DNA of 64,000 nt from Thermoproteota archaeon (GCA_026986575.1 JALSOH010000004.1:124001-188000); one strand, 5' to 3'. Shown: positions 1 to 8,575, counted from the first letter of the stretch. Notes: a model not told the origin generated them from the letters alone. Program-made: numbers and translations.

Positions 1-315
1 TTCAGGAGGGAGTACGGGGTCAGGGCGCTCGACTTCGCCAAGGCGTTGATGGACAGAGGGGTGCATCCACCGACCATGTACTTCCCGCCCATAGTTCAGG
101 AGGCATTCATGATGGAGCCCACGGAATCGGATAGCTTGGAAGAGCTGGATGCCTACGTGAATGCCATGGGTGAGCTCGCCGATCTGGCTAGGAGGGATCC
201 AGATGATTTGCTTAGCGCTCCCAAGAACACAGCTATTGGTAGGATCGATGATTCATTCGCAAACAAGAGATTGTGGTTATCTTGGAAGATATATAAGGAG
301 AGAGAGGACAGCTAA
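1..315 (+). CDS. gcvPB: Glycine dehydrogenase (decarboxylating) subunit 2, C-terminal part
   Basis: The frame is open from the first base, so the gene starts upstream of the window; about 104 C-terminal residues are visible. The stretch HPPTMYFP followed by MMEPTES is the conserved C-terminal region of the PLP-dependent P-protein beta subunit of the glycine cleavage system. The last residues (KNTAIGRIDD) also fit the family ending. The PLP lysine lies outside the window. The stop overlaps the end of the convergent glycosyltransferase gene by 39 bases. Confidence 0.9.
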   Translation, partial: FRREYGVRALDFAKALMDRGVHPPTMYFPPIVQEAFMMEPTESDSLEELDAYVNAMGELADLARRDPDDLLSAPKNTAIGRIDDSFANKRLWLSWKIYKEREDS

Positions 316-1236
316 TACAACCTCGATCCCGAGAATAACTTTCACCAGCTCGTACTCCCTATTAACCCCTATTTTGATGAGGAACCACGCCAGCGACTTA
401 TTTGGTGGAGGGATAAGGATCCCATCAGGTTCGACCCTAGCGGGGATCTTCTTCCCTGTTCTCCCCCAGCTTACGAGTTTCAGAAGGAAATCGAATCCGT
501 GGGGAATGGTCATTATTATTAGGGGCCAATAAATTCCTCTTTGAGCTGAAATGAAGCCTATAAATCCTCCTAAGAGGAATGTCAGGATATTACCCGGAAA
601 CACTTTGGCGGGATACCAGTTGTAGGGAAGGAAGGCCAGTATAGCGGACAGTGAGATCAGCAGGATGATCCCGTAGGCGTCACCCCTTGCGAGTAATAGA
701 ATCGATAACGCTAGGTATATTATGAAGGAGGACCCTGCTTCGAGGCCGTTGAATCCAGCCAGAGTGTTGAAGGCGTTGGTCACGTAGATCCCGAATAGGG
801 TCGCCGCAACTATCTGAAGGAACGGATCTTGGTGGAAGGGTGGGAATGGCTTCAGTGAGCTGTGAAACACGAGAAAGGGTACACCAGATAATACGATCTT
901 CTCTATATTCCTAAGGCCGATAAAGTCGTCTATAAGTCCCATTGAGGCGGAAAAGACTGCAACAGTAATCAAAGGGTAAGCTTCGATTGAAGGAATTATG
1001 GATGTTGCTGGTAAGACCCCTATTAAGGTGAATGCCGCTGGTAACCCCCCTATCTTGGCTCCCCACTTTTCACGAGGTTTATGGAGATCCCTCGAAACGA
1101 GTTTCCTCCTCCTAGAGATCTTCTCCCAAGTCCCGGTAAGTAGGTAGGTGACTGTGAAGCTTGACAATATCAGACATACGCTGGCGATGATGCTGACGAT
1201 CGGATCGGCTGGAAGCATCTTTTTATCGGTGCTCAT
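277..1236 (-). CDS. GPT/MraY-like sugar-phosphate transferase (GT4 family), copy 1
   Basis: This polytopic membrane protein of about 319 residues transfers a UDP-linked sugar phosphate to a polyprenyl phosphate, the first step of lipid-linked glycan assembly. Family motifs visible in order are DLHKP after the first helix, the catalytic Asp pair in GLIDDF, NAFNTLAGFNG, and NWYPAKVFPGN. The start is uncertain: ATG at 1236 or 1218 is preferred over the longer frame from 1308, because the divergent paralogue starts at about 1247 and both need promoter space. In archaea such enzymes feed N-glycosylation (AglH-like) or surface glycan synthesis; which one applies here is not determined. Confidence 0.85.
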   Translation of the reverse strand: MSTDKKMLPADPIVSIIASVCLILSSFTVTYLLTGTWEKISRRRKLVSRDLHKPREKWGAKIGGLPAAFTLIGVLPATSIIPSIEAYPLITVAVFSASMGLIDDFIGLRNIEKIVLSGVPFLVFHSSLKPFPPFHQDPFLQIVAATLFGIYVTNAFNTLAGFNGLEAGSSFIIYLALSILLLARGDAYGIILLISLSAILAFLPYNWYPAKVFPGNILTFLLGGFIGFISAQRGIYWPLIIMTIPHGFDFLLKLVSWGRTGKKIPARVEPDGILIPPPNKSLAWFLIKIGVNREYELVKVILGIEVVLAVLSLLIYLPR

Positions 1237-1246
1237 CGGTTGGCTA

Positions 1247-2242
1247 ATGATAAAAATGCTTACTTGGATCTCCCTAACAACGCTTGCGATGGTGCTATCC
1301 CTCGTCACGTCCGAGCTGTTTCATCGGACTTTGATACCTAGGCTGGTGAGCAGGGGATATGTTTCCGAAGATGTCCACAAACCGAGTAGGCCTAAGATCC
1401 CGGAGCCAGCGGGACCCGCGGTCTATTTGTCCTTCGCCATATCTATGATGGTTGTATCGCATCTGGCTGGCAGCGTGGCACTTGAAGGAGTTGTCGCCTC
1501 AACCGGGTTGGCCTTCCTCATTGGGCTGCTGGATGATCTGTCCCCTCTAGGTCCCAAGACTAAACCTCTACTCCTGATCGTGCCTGCCCTCCTATTAGCG
1601 GTAAGTGGAGAGATAGTTCCTAGGCCCTACTTGCCCATACTAGGTAGAGCGAGGCTTTACTACATCTACTGGATCGTGCTAGCCATCATGTTCACCGTTT
1701 TCTCCAATGGTGTTAACATGATGGATGCGCTCAACGGGATGATGCCCTCCTCTGTCTTCGCTTCTACCCTGCCCCTATTGCCTGTGCTGATCACACTGGG
1801 CAGCCACACGGGCCTGCTATCGCTCACCACCCTGTATGGATCCCTGATACCCTACTACATAAGGAACAGGTACCCAGCCAAGGCATTTGGTGGCGACTCC
1901 AATTCCCTTTTCGTCGGAGCCGCTCTCGCCTCGGTAGCGGCAATATCCAACACCGAGGCCTTCTTCGCCATATCGCTACTCCCATTCATGGTTTCGGGTT
2001 TCTCCATTCTGGCCTCGATAGGGGGGTTGCTGGAGAGGAGGGATATAAGGGTCCGGCCCGTCATTGTGGAAGGAGGGGTTATAAGAGCAAATCCCAGTAA
2101 AGAGGCACCAATCTCCCTCATAGCCATACTGACGAGTTACGAGGGTAAAGTTGAACCTCGTATAGTTAAGGAGGTCGTCGTGATATCACTGATCTCAGGG
2201 CTGCTTTCATGCTTCACATTCTTCTTCCTCACCCCGAGGTGA
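1247..2242 (+). CDS. GPT/MraY-like sugar-phosphate transferase (GT4 family), copy 2
   Basis: This is a second polyprenyl-phosphate sugar-phosphate transferase, diverged from its neighbour but with the same motifs: DVHKP, the Asp pair in LIGLLDDL, NGVNMMDALNG, and NRYPAKAFGGDSNS. About ten hydrophobic segments are apparent. ATG 1247 and ATG 1256 are both possible starts; the open frame upstream to 1148 runs through the divergent gene and is unlikely to be used. The head-to-head arrangement with copy 1 suggests coordinated expression from a very short shared promoter. Assignment to a UDP-GlcNAc or other sugar substrate is not possible from sequence alone. Confidence 0.85.
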   Translation: MIKMLTWISLTTLAMVLSLVTSELFHRTLIPRLVSRGYVSEDVHKPSRPKIPEPAGPAVYLSFAISMMVVSHLAGSVALEGVVASTGLAFLIGLLDDLSPLGPKTKPLLLIVPALLLAVSGEIVPRPYLPILGRARLYYIYWIVLAIMFTVFSNGVNMMDALNGMMPSSVFASTLPLLPVLITLGSHTGLLSLTTLYGSLIPYYIRNRYPAKAFGGDSNSLFVGAALASVAAISNTEAFFAISLLPFMVSGFSILASIGGLLERRDIRVRPVIVEGGVIRANPSKEAPISLIAILTSYEGKVEPRIVKEVVVISLISGLLSCFTFFFLTPR

Positions 2243-2247
2243 GGATC

Positions 2248-2502
2248 GTGGATAAGGGGTTTCTCCTAGCCATCTATAGCGTTGTATCTGGATGGGTACT
2301 CATCTTGATGTCACTATCCTTGATTAAAGTGCTGATCACGACTTTGGGGACTAAGGGGTTCCTCATCGCCCTAACAGAGGCCGTAGTTGGCTTCCTAGCT
2401 CTAGGAGGGGCTCTCTATCTGTGGTATCTCACGCTCAGAGCACTGTTCCTAAAGGTAAAATCAACACTGGAGGAGGGCAATGGTGGGCCCGGGGGGACTT
2501 GA
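2248..2502 (+). CDS. Small membrane protein, unknown function
   Basis: A protein of about 84 residues with two clear hydrophobic helices (roughly residues 5-30 and 38-62) and a charged C-terminal tail. GTG 2248 is chosen because GAGGTGAG lies just upstream; an ATG at 2209 would overlap the preceding gene by 34 bases. It follows the second GT4 transferase closely and may be co-transcribed with it. The last 22 bases are antisense to the 3' end of the tRNA-Ile gene. I do not recognise a family. Confidence 0.6.
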   Translation: MDKGFLLAIYSVVSGWVLILMSLSLIKVLITTLGTKGFLIALTEAVVGFLALGGALYLWYLTLRALFLKVKSTLEEGNGGPGGT

Positions 2503-2591
2503 ACCCCCGACCTCCCGCTTCTCCTCTGGGGTCCCTGTAGCGGGAGCCGCCATATAAGGCGGGCGCTCTATCCAGTCTGAGCCACGGGCCC
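2481..2591 (-). tRNA. tRNA-Ile(UAU) with a 33-base intron after the anticodon
   Basis: Acceptor GGGCCCG pairs with CGGGCCC, and CCA is encoded. Anticodon-stem halves CCCGC and GCGGG are separated by the loop plus an inserted 33-base segment that starts after position 37, the standard archaeal intron site. Splicing restores a seven-base loop with anticodon TAT. Shifting the splice point by one base leaves the anticodon unchanged. Confidence 0.85.
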
Positions 2592-2654
2592 CAGCCCTGA
2601 TCGATAAGGCACTGGACCTATATATAAGGATTAGCTAGGCTTCATAGAGATGGC

Positions 2655-3332
2655 ATGAGTTCGACTACCTCGGAACCCGCCCATAAAGTGTGGATAGAGG
2701 AGCTCAGAGAGGGCAGATTCGAGGATATATCGATCAATCAGGTGCGCTACTTCCGATTATCTTGGGGGAGCGTCTCTAAGGTGAGAGTGATGGGATTGGT
2801 CATCAATTCATGGATGAATGACGATGGCACCTTCGCGTGGATAGAGGTACACGATGGTAGCGGAAGCATTCAAGTTAAGGCTTGGGAGGAGGATATAGAT
2901 AGGATCACAGATCCTGACACTGGTAAGTTGTTGGGAACCGGTTCCTTGGTCGATGTTATAGGCAGGATAAGGAGCTGGAGGGACACCCTCTACCTCTATC
3001 CCATCCTCGTGATCAAGATAAAGGATCCTAATGCCATTTTTCTCAGAGAATTAGAGGTTTTACGGCGGAAATTGAGGTATCAGACTCCCCCTAGAGGCGT
3101 TTCTACGGCGGAAGCCCCTAACTTAAGGACCATAATTAAGCTGCTCAAGGAGATAGGCCCCCTAGATAGTAGGGAGATGGCCGATCTCCTCAAGGTTGAT
3201 GAGAGTCAGCTCATCGTCCAGCTCCATGAGCTGGAGGACTTAGGTTTAATATACAAAGATAACGGAAAATACGTGTACGTTGGATGGGGTGATAAACATG
3301 TCAAGCAAAGAGGAGTACCTAGAGATGCTTAG
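2655..3332 (+). CDS. OB-fold nucleic-acid-binding protein, RPA32-like
   Basis: Residues 40-125 read as an OB fold (VRVMGLVINSWMNDDGTFAWIEVHDGSGSIQVKAW split over adjacent strands), as in the RPA2/RPA32 family of single-strand DNA-binding proteins. Residues 150-215 form a winged helix with an L-rich recognition segment (ADLLKVDESQLIVQLHEL). That OB plus winged-helix order is the layout of RPA32. A TATA box (TATATATAA) about 25 bases before the ATG suggests a leaderless or nearly leaderless message. The 3' end overlaps the start of the aIF2-beta gene by 35 bases. Confidence 0.7.
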   Translation: MSSTTSEPAHKVWIEELREGRFEDISINQVRYFRLSWGSVSKVRVMGLVINSWMNDDGTFAWIEVHDGSGSIQVKAWEEDIDRITDPDTGKLLGTGSLVDVIGRIRSWRDTLYLYPILVIKIKDPNAIFLRELEVLRRKLRYQTPPRGVSTAEAPNLRTIIKLLKEIGPLDSREMADLLKVDESQLIVQLHELEDLGLIYKDNGKYVYVGWGDKHVKQRGVPRDA

Positions 3333-3720
3333 GGAAGCTAGGGAGCAGTTACCTGCCGTCGTGGTTAGCGGGGAGAGGTTCACACCTCCTAAGCCCATAA
3401 TTGCGATAGAAGGCAAGCAAACTCACATAGTCAATTTCAAGGAGATAACCACCGCCTTAAACAGGGATCCCAAGCTCCTAGCTAGATATCTGTCCAAAGA
3501 ATTGGGCTCTCCCTACTTCCTAACCGAGGATGGTAGGAAACTCATACTGAGTAGGAGGATAGATCCCAGACAGGTGGAGAACAGGGTAGAGAGATTCATT
3601 AGAACTTACGTGATATGCCCTCACTGCGGGAGGCCAGACACGGTCATAGTGAAGATCAAGAAGGCTTGGGTCCTCAGGTGCCAGGCTTGCGGTGCGGAGA
3701 CCCCGATACCTAAGATTTGA
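3298..3720 (+). CDS. eif2b: Translation initiation factor aIF2 subunit beta
   Basis: 140 residues, the usual length for the archaeal beta subunit of the Met-tRNAi-delivering IF2 trimer. The central core binds the gamma subunit, and a C-terminal C2-C2 zinc ribbon is visible as CPHCGRPDT and CQACGAE. ATG 3298 is chosen over an upstream in-frame ATG because GGGGTGAT lies four bases before it. It leads a tight translation and ribosome-biogenesis operon with aIF1A, Rio1 and Pno1. Confidence 0.95.
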   Translation: MSSKEEYLEMLREAREQLPAVVVSGERFTPPKPIIAIEGKQTHIVNFKEITTALNRDPKLLARYLSKELGSPYFLTEDGRKLILSRRIDPRQVENRVERFIRTYVICPHCGRPDTVIVKIKKAWVLRCQACGAETPIPKI

Positions 3721-3731
3721 GGGGGGATCAT

Positions 3732-4097
3732 TTGCCCAAGAAGAAGGCTGCCAAGAAGAAGAAAGGGAGCGACATCGAGAGATCCTTAGATGCCGAGATG
3801 GAGGAGCTCCTTCCCGTCGAGGAGGAGCTCGAGATCTTCGGTAGGGTACTGGAGCCACTGGGGAAGGGACACTTCAGAGTGGAGTGCGCAGACGGGGCCA
3901 TCAGGGTGTGCAGGGTAAGAGGCAAACTTAGAGGGAGGAGATCTTGGATAAAGAGGGGAGACATCGTACTCGTGTCAATATGGCCCTTCAGGAAGGATAG
4001 GGGTGACATAGTGGTAAGATACACACACCAACAGGTTCAGTGGCTGGTGGAGAAGGGATACATACCCGAGGACTGGGCGCTCTATAAGGAGGGCTGA
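3732..4097 (+). CDS. eif1A: Translation initiation factor aIF1A
   Basis: A single S1-like OB fold occupies roughly residues 38-105 (GRVLEPLGKGHFRVECADG, then RVRGKLR), with a lysine-rich N-terminal tail, as in eIF1A, which binds the ribosomal A site during initiation. The start is TTG 3732, placed five bases after GGGGGGAT; a TTG at 3717 overlaps the stop of aIF2-beta and lacks a site. The first 35 residues are more basic and longer than in many archaeal homologues. Confidence 0.95.
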   Translation: MPKKKAAKKKKGSDIERSLDAEMEELLPVEEELEIFGRVLEPLGKGHFRVECADGAIRVCRVRGKLRGRRSWIKRGDIVLVSIWPFRKDRGDIVVRYTHQQVQWLVEKGYIPEDWALYKEG

Positions 4098-4115
4098 TTC
4101 GAGGGAGATTTCAGC

Positions 4116-4904
4116 TTGTCCGACAGGTTCGAGGAGCTGGAGGAGAGGATAGAAGAACTGCTGGAGAAGGATCGCGGCAAGAAGAGGATTAAAGATGAAG
4201 AGTATTTCAAGGTAAGGCAATTGGCCTTCGATAACAGGACGATAAGGTCCCTCCTGAAGCTGTTCAATAAGGGAGTGCTGGACGATCTGACATGGGTCAT
4301 CAGCGCTGGAAAGGAATCCCTTGTCTTGGCCGGAAGGGGACCCGAGGGCGAGCTAGCGATCAAAATATACAGGATCTATACAGCTAATTTCAGGAAGTAC
4401 TTGGACTACATCATAGGAGACCATAGATTTCCTCCTGTCAAGGATCGAGACAAAATCATACCCCTGTGGGCGAAGAAGGAGTTTAGAAACCTCAAGAGAC
4501 TGAGGGATGTGGGAGTGAGGGTGCCCAAGCCCGTAGATGTTGTAGGGAACGTACTGGTGATGGGGTTCATAGGCAGAGAGGGGGTACCTGCCCCTCTCCT
4601 GAAGGACACTGATCTAGAGGATCCTGAGAGATACCTCAAGGAGATACTTGAGGATATAAGGAAGTCTTACGTAAAGGCTGACCTAGTGCACGGGGATCTC
4701 AGCGAGTATAACGTGATGGTGTGGGAGGACCATCCTTGGATCATAGATGTGTCCCAAGCGGTGGTCACAGTGCACCCTTTATCCTTCTCATTGCTCCTAA
4801 GGGACTTGGAGAGGGTCACCTCATTTTTTAAAAAGCGATACCGGATAGATGTCCCGGACCCTTACAAGCTTGCCGAGGAGCTTGCTAGGACTAAGGAAGT
4901 TTGA
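4116..4904 (+). CDS. rio1: RIO1-type serine protein kinase / ATPase
   Basis: The 262-residue RIO kinase has a catalytic HGDLSEYN (H-x-D-x4-N) near residue 192 and the metal-binding aspartate in WIIDVSQA. An N-terminal helical domain precedes the nucleotide-binding segment around AGKESLVL. RIO1 acts in late small-subunit maturation, fitting the adjacent Pno1/Dim2 gene, its known partner on pre-40S particles in eukaryotes. TTG 4116 is the start, about nine bases after GAGGGAGA. Confidence 0.95.
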   Translation: MSDRFEELEERIEELLEKDRGKKRIKDEEYFKVRQLAFDNRTIRSLLKLFNKGVLDDLTWVISAGKESLVLAGRGPEGELAIKIYRIYTANFRKYLDYIIGDHRFPPVKDRDKIIPLWAKKEFRNLKRLRDVGVRVPKPVDVVGNVLVMGFIGREGVPAPLLKDTDLEDPERYLKEILEDIRKSYVKADLVHGDLSEYNVMVWEDHPWIIDVSQAVVTVHPLSFSLLLRDLERVTSFFKKRYRIDVPDPYKLAEELARTKEV

Positions 4905-4919
4905 GAGGGGGTCTTACTC

Positions 4920-5516
4920 TTGCAGGAGATCAGGGTCAGGATACCAAAAGACAGGATAGGAGTTCTGATAGGCAAGAGGGGTTCCACCAAGGCCATGATA
5001 GAGGAGCTCACCGGAGCCGAGATTGTGGTCGACAGCGGGACTGGAGAGGTCCTAATAAGGTTCCCTGATATTCCGGAGGATCCTCTAATGCCGATGAAGC
5101 TCGAATCTGTGATAAGGGCGATAGGCAGAGGTTTCAATCCTGAGATAGCGCTGAAGCTCCTGCAGGACGACTATGTGCTCGAGATCATAGATATAAGGAG
5201 GTTTGTTGGTGCTAGGAAGAATGCTTTGAAGAGAATGAGAGGGAGGCTAATCGGAGAGAAGGGGAAGGCTCGTTCCTACATAGAGAGCAGGACCAACACA
5301 CATATATCGGTTTACGGGCATACTGTCTCCATAATCGGAAGGACGTACGACGTCGTAGCCGCTAGAGAAGCGGTGTTCTCGCTGCTGGAGGGATCTATGC
5401 ACTCCACGGCCTACAGGGCCATGGAGAAGAAGATAGCTGAAATGAGTAAGAGGGCAATGCTCGATGAGAGTCTGCTGAGGAAGGCCCTCAAGGAGACTAT
5501 GAACGAGGAGAAGTGA
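4920..5516 (+). CDS. KH-domain ribosome-assembly protein, Pno1/Dim2 family
   Basis: 198 residues with two KH domains. The first has the loop IGKRGST at about residues 16-23, and the second has the canonical GxxG form IGEKGK at about residue 110 followed by YIESRTNTHISVYG. The length and the neighbouring rio1 gene match the archaeal Pno1/Dim2 protein that binds the 3' end of 16S rRNA precursors. It starts at TTG 4920 behind GAGAGGGGGT. Its stop overlaps the leader of top6B. Confidence 0.9.
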   Translation: MQEIRVRIPKDRIGVLIGKRGSTKAMIEELTGAEIVVDSGTGEVLIRFPDIPEDPLMPMKLESVIRAIGRGFNPEIALKLLQDDYVLEIIDIRRFVGARKNALKRMRGRLIGEKGKARSYIESRTNTHISVYGHTVSIIGRTYDVVAAREAVFSLLEGSMHSTAYRAMEKKIAEMSKRAMLDESLLRKALKETMNEEK

Positions 5517-5527
5517 GAGGTGTTTCT

Positions 5528-7090
5528 ATGTCCGAGGATGTGAGGCTCGAGGAGATAAGTGCTGCGGATTTCTTCTACAGAAATAAATCCTTAGCCGGGT
5601 TCGACAATCCTGTCAGAGCTACTTATACGATAGTCAGAGAGCTGGTGGAGAATGCTCTAGATGCGGCGGAGATGGCGGAAAATCCTCCGAAGATACAGGT
5701 AGTGATGGCTGGGTACAAGGAGAGGGACATGGGGTCCCTGCCCTGGTATAGGATAGTTGTCGCAGACAACGGAATAGGGTTAGGGCCAGATGAGATACCT
5801 AGAGCCTTCGGCAGAGTCTTCGTCAGTTCCAAATACAGGCTGATCCAGAGCAGAGGTACCTTCGGTCTCGGAGGAACTATGGCCCTCCTTTACGGGCAGA
5901 TAACTACGAATATGCCGTTCAAGGTAACGTCAGCTAAGAAGGGAGAGCCCGTTTATGAGATAACCATGATGATAGACATTCAGAAGAACGAGCCTGTGGT
6001 ACTGGACAGGAGGGTCTTAAAGGGCATATCTAGGGCTTCCTTCACTGTAGTGGAATCCTACTTCGAGGGTAATTACCCCAGGGCCAAGAGGAAGATAATA
6101 GATTACCTGCACCAGACGGCCATAGTCGTCCCCTACGCGGACATCACCTTCATGGACCCGGAAGGGAACTTCTACGTATTCCCCCGAAGTACTGACAGGC
6201 TGCCTCCCCGACCAAAGGAGGCGCTATATCATCCAAAGGGAGTGGATTTAGAGCTATTACAGAGGCTGCTGCAGGCAACGAAGGCACGCACCCTCAAGTC
6301 GTTCTTGACTAGGCACTTCCAGAGGGTAGGGGGTAAGACCGCCAGCGAGGTCCTGAAGATAGCTGGCTTGCCTCCAGATAAGAAGCCCTCCAAACTCACG
6401 AAGGAGGAGATAGAGAGGCTGTTTCGTGCGTTGAAGAGTTACGACAAGTTCCTCCCTCCCGACCCCAGCGTCCTATCTCCCCTAGGAGCGGACCTATTCG
6501 AGTCGGGTATAAAGAAGGAGTTGCGGCCTGAGTTCGTCAAAGCAGTTCAGAGACCGCCTTCAGTTTACGAGGCTCACCCTTTCATAGTAGAGACCGCCAT
6601 AGCCTATGGAGGGCAAATAAGACCTACGGGGGAGATACAGCTGTATAGGTACGCCAACAGGATACCCCTCCTCTACGACGTTTCAAGCGATGTATCATAC
6701 CAGATAATTAAGAGAATAGACTGGAGTAATTACGGCATAAAGAGTCCCGAGGATGAGCCGATCGTCTTCTTCGTTCACATAGTCTCCACTAAGGTTCCGT
6801 TTAAGACCGTAGGTAAGGAGTTCATAGCTAACGTACCTGAGGTGGCCAAGGAGATCGAGCTGGGGCTGAGAAACTGTGCTAGAGACCTGAGGATCTTCCT
6901 GAGTCGTAAGAGAAGGAAGGAGATGCTAAGAAGGAGGTACGAGTTGTTCAGGATGTACTACCAGATAATAGCGGAGACCTTGGAGGAATTGCTCGGTGAG
7001 CGCCCTCCCGTGGAGAATCTGCTGGATAAGTTGAGGGTTAAAGTAGGTGATGAGGATGGAGGAGATGGAGGTCAAGAAGAGAGCCCTTGA
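5528..7090 (+). CDS. top6B: DNA topoisomerase VI subunit B
   Basis: 520 residues. The GHKL ATPase motifs appear in order: ELVENALDA, DNGIGL, and the glycine lid GTFGLGGTMALLYGQ. An H2TH-like helical insert (FLTRHFQRVGGKTASEVL) and the transducer domain follow. Subunit B binds ATP and closes around DNA while subunit A cuts. ATG 5528 is chosen over GTG 5513 because GAGAGGTG lies just upstream of it. It overlaps top6A by about 40 bases, so the two are co-transcribed and probably translationally coupled. Confidence 0.97.
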   Translation: MSEDVRLEEISAADFFYRNKSLAGFDNPVRATYTIVRELVENALDAAEMAENPPKIQVVMAGYKERDMGSLPWYRIVVADNGIGLGPDEIPRAFGRVFVSSKYRLIQSRGTFGLGGTMALLYGQITTNMPFKVTSAKKGEPVYEITMMIDIQKNEPVVLDRRVLKGISRASFTVVESYFEGNYPRAKRKIIDYLHQTAIVVPYADITFMDPEGNFYVFPRSTDRLPPRPKEALYHPKGVDLELLQRLLQATKARTLKSFLTRHFQRVGGKTASEVLKIAGLPPDKKPSKLTKEEIERLFRALKSYDKFLPPDPSVLSPLGADLFESGIKKELRPEFVKAVQRPPSVYEAHPFIVETAIAYGGQIRPTGEIQLYRYANRIPLLYDVSSDVSYQIIKRIDWSNYGIKSPEDEPIVFFVHIVSTKVPFKTVGKEFIANVPEVAKEIELGLRNCARDLRIFLSRKRRKEMLRRRYELFRMYYQIIAETLEELLGERPPVENLLDKLRVKVGDEDGGDGGQEESP

Positions 7091-8156
7091 GCTAGCCAAG
7101 GAGATTGCCGAGAGGATAAAGCAGGGAGAGTTCCCCGAGATAGAATATCCCCCGAACAGTCAGAAGAACATACTGTTCGATGAGGACATAGGCTACATAT
7201 TCAGCCCCAAGACCTACAGTAAGATAAGAGGTTCTAGAGTGAAGAGTCTCAAGACTCTGGCTGGCGTCCTGTACGGACTGAGCAGGGCGCTAGATCACCT
7301 AGAGAACGGACTTACCATGACAAAAAGGGATTTCTACTATGTGCATAAAGTGGAGAGGCTCAAGGGAACTCTCTTTCCCGAGGATCAGAGGGAAACTGAT
7401 GCCAGAATAGTGCTTATGGAACTCATACTCGGAATGCCTAGGGAGGCCTTTTCCATAACAAGCGATCCCAGGGGATGGATCTACGGAGATATAGAGCTCA
7501 TTGACAGATCAGGAAGAATCCTGAGAGCCGATCAGGTGGGAGAGATGGGGTATTCCGTACCACCGAGGCCTGAGAACATAAAGTTCAAGAGGATTGGTGT
7601 CAAGGCAGTCGTCGCCATAGAGAAGGTGGGTCCTGCCAAGAACATGATCGAGTTAGGTATCCCCGAGGAGAGAAAGATCGCCATCGCGATTTTACAGGGA
7701 CAGGCTTCTAGGAGCATGAGGAGATTCCTGAGGATGCTATCTGATGAAGGGGTCCCAATTGCTATACTCACGGACTTGTCCCCTTGGTCCCTCAGGATAG
7801 CGGCCACCGTGATATACAACAGCATAAATTCCGCCCACATACCTTATCTAGCGTCTCCTGAGGCTAGATTCATTGGCATACTCACGAAGGATGTAGAGGT
7901 GGGGTTCTTCAGGGATTATCAGTTCGCCCTCGAACCCCTCACTCCCGCGGATCTCAAGGCCGCTCAGGACAATCAGTTCCTTCCCAACCTCCAGAACGAG
8001 TTCTGGCAGAGGGAGAATAGGTGGTTCTTGGAGAAAAAGAAGAAGGCAGAGATAGAGATATTTAAGGCCATGAGTCCCACTGCCAAGAAGCTGAAGGAAC
8101 TATTCGTCGAGTACTTGAGGGAGAAGCTGGATGAACACTTGGGAATAAGTATCTGA
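7050..8156 (+). CDS. top6A: DNA topoisomerase VI subunit A (Spo11-like), with altered Toprim motif
   Basis: About 368 residues. The catalytic tyrosine sits in TKRDFYYVHK within the 5Y-CAP domain. The Toprim glutamate is in VVAIEKVG. The Toprim D-x-D, which normally reads DADPYG or similar, reads TDLSPWS, so the second metal-binding acid appears to be serine. The rest of the Toprim core (GQASRSMRRFLRML, PEARFIGI) is conserved. Starts at 7050, 7056 and 7065 are all possible inside the end of top6B; 7050 directly follows GTAGGTG. Confidence 0.93.
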   Translation: MRMEEMEVKKRALELAKEIAERIKQGEFPEIEYPPNSQKNILFDEDIGYIFSPKTYSKIRGSRVKSLKTLAGVLYGLSRALDHLENGLTMTKRDFYYVHKVERLKGTLFPEDQRETDARIVLMELILGMPREAFSITSDPRGWIYGDIELIDRSGRILRADQVGEMGYSVPPRPENIKFKRIGVKAVVAIEKVGPAKNMIELGIPEERKIAIAILQGQASRSMRRFLRMLSDEGVPIAILTDLSPWSLRIAATVIYNSINSAHIPYLASPEARFIGILTKDVEVGFFRDYQFALEPLTPADLKAAQDNQFLPNLQNEFWQRENRWFLEKKKKAEIEIFKAMSPTAKKLKELFVEYLREKLDEHLGISI

Positions 8157-8252
8157 TCCTCACTCTCCTATCTTCAATTCGAGAATTAGGGTCTCTCCTC
8201 GACGAGGGGCCTCATAACATTTTTATTGGGGTTATACTTATAGGTGGATTGG

Positions 8253-8330
8253 GCTCCGGTGGTGTAGCCCGGTCAAGCATAGGGGCCTTTCGAGCCCCAG
8301 ACCCGGGTTCAAATCCCGGCCGGAGCACCA
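8253..8330 (+). tRNA. tRNA-Glu(UUC)
   Basis: Acceptor GCTCCGG pairs with CCGGAGC, the anticodon stem is GGGGC/GCCCC with loop CTTTCGA, and CCA is encoded. A TATA-like TTATACTTATAG lies 10-25 bases upstream. The 3' end abuts the next tRNA with no spacer. Confidence 0.96.
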
Positions 8331-8420
8331 GCGGGGGTAGCCAAGCCAGGTCCAAGGCGCCGGATTCAGGGTCCGGTGGGCGTCAGGCCCGCGTGGGTTC
8401 GAATCCCACCCCCCGCACCA
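8331..8420 (+). tRNA. tRNA-Leu(CAG)
   Basis: A 90-base class II tRNA with a long variable arm, anticodon stem CCGGA/TCCGG and loop TTCAGGG, and encoded CCA. It starts at the base after the CCA of tRNA-Glu, so both come from one transcript. Confidence 0.96.
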
Positions 8421-8464
8421 CTTGTGATCAAATTTTATAGGGAGGATGATAACTAACCTGTCGA

Positions 8465-8540
8465 AGCCCCGTGGTGTAGCGGCCAAGCACGCCGGGCTTT
8501 GAACCCGGAGACCCCGGTTCGAATCCGGGCGGGGCTACCA
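8465..8540 (+). tRNA. tRNA-Gln(UUG)
   Basis: Acceptor AGCCCCG/CGGGGCT, anticodon loop CTTTGAA, CCA encoded. A TATA-like AATTTTATAG precedes it. Its isoacceptor with anticodon CUG is at 59030-59105 on the other strand. Confidence 0.96.
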
Positions 8541-8575
8541 CCTCCCCCTTCCCTTCCTCCAACCATCCTAAGTGA

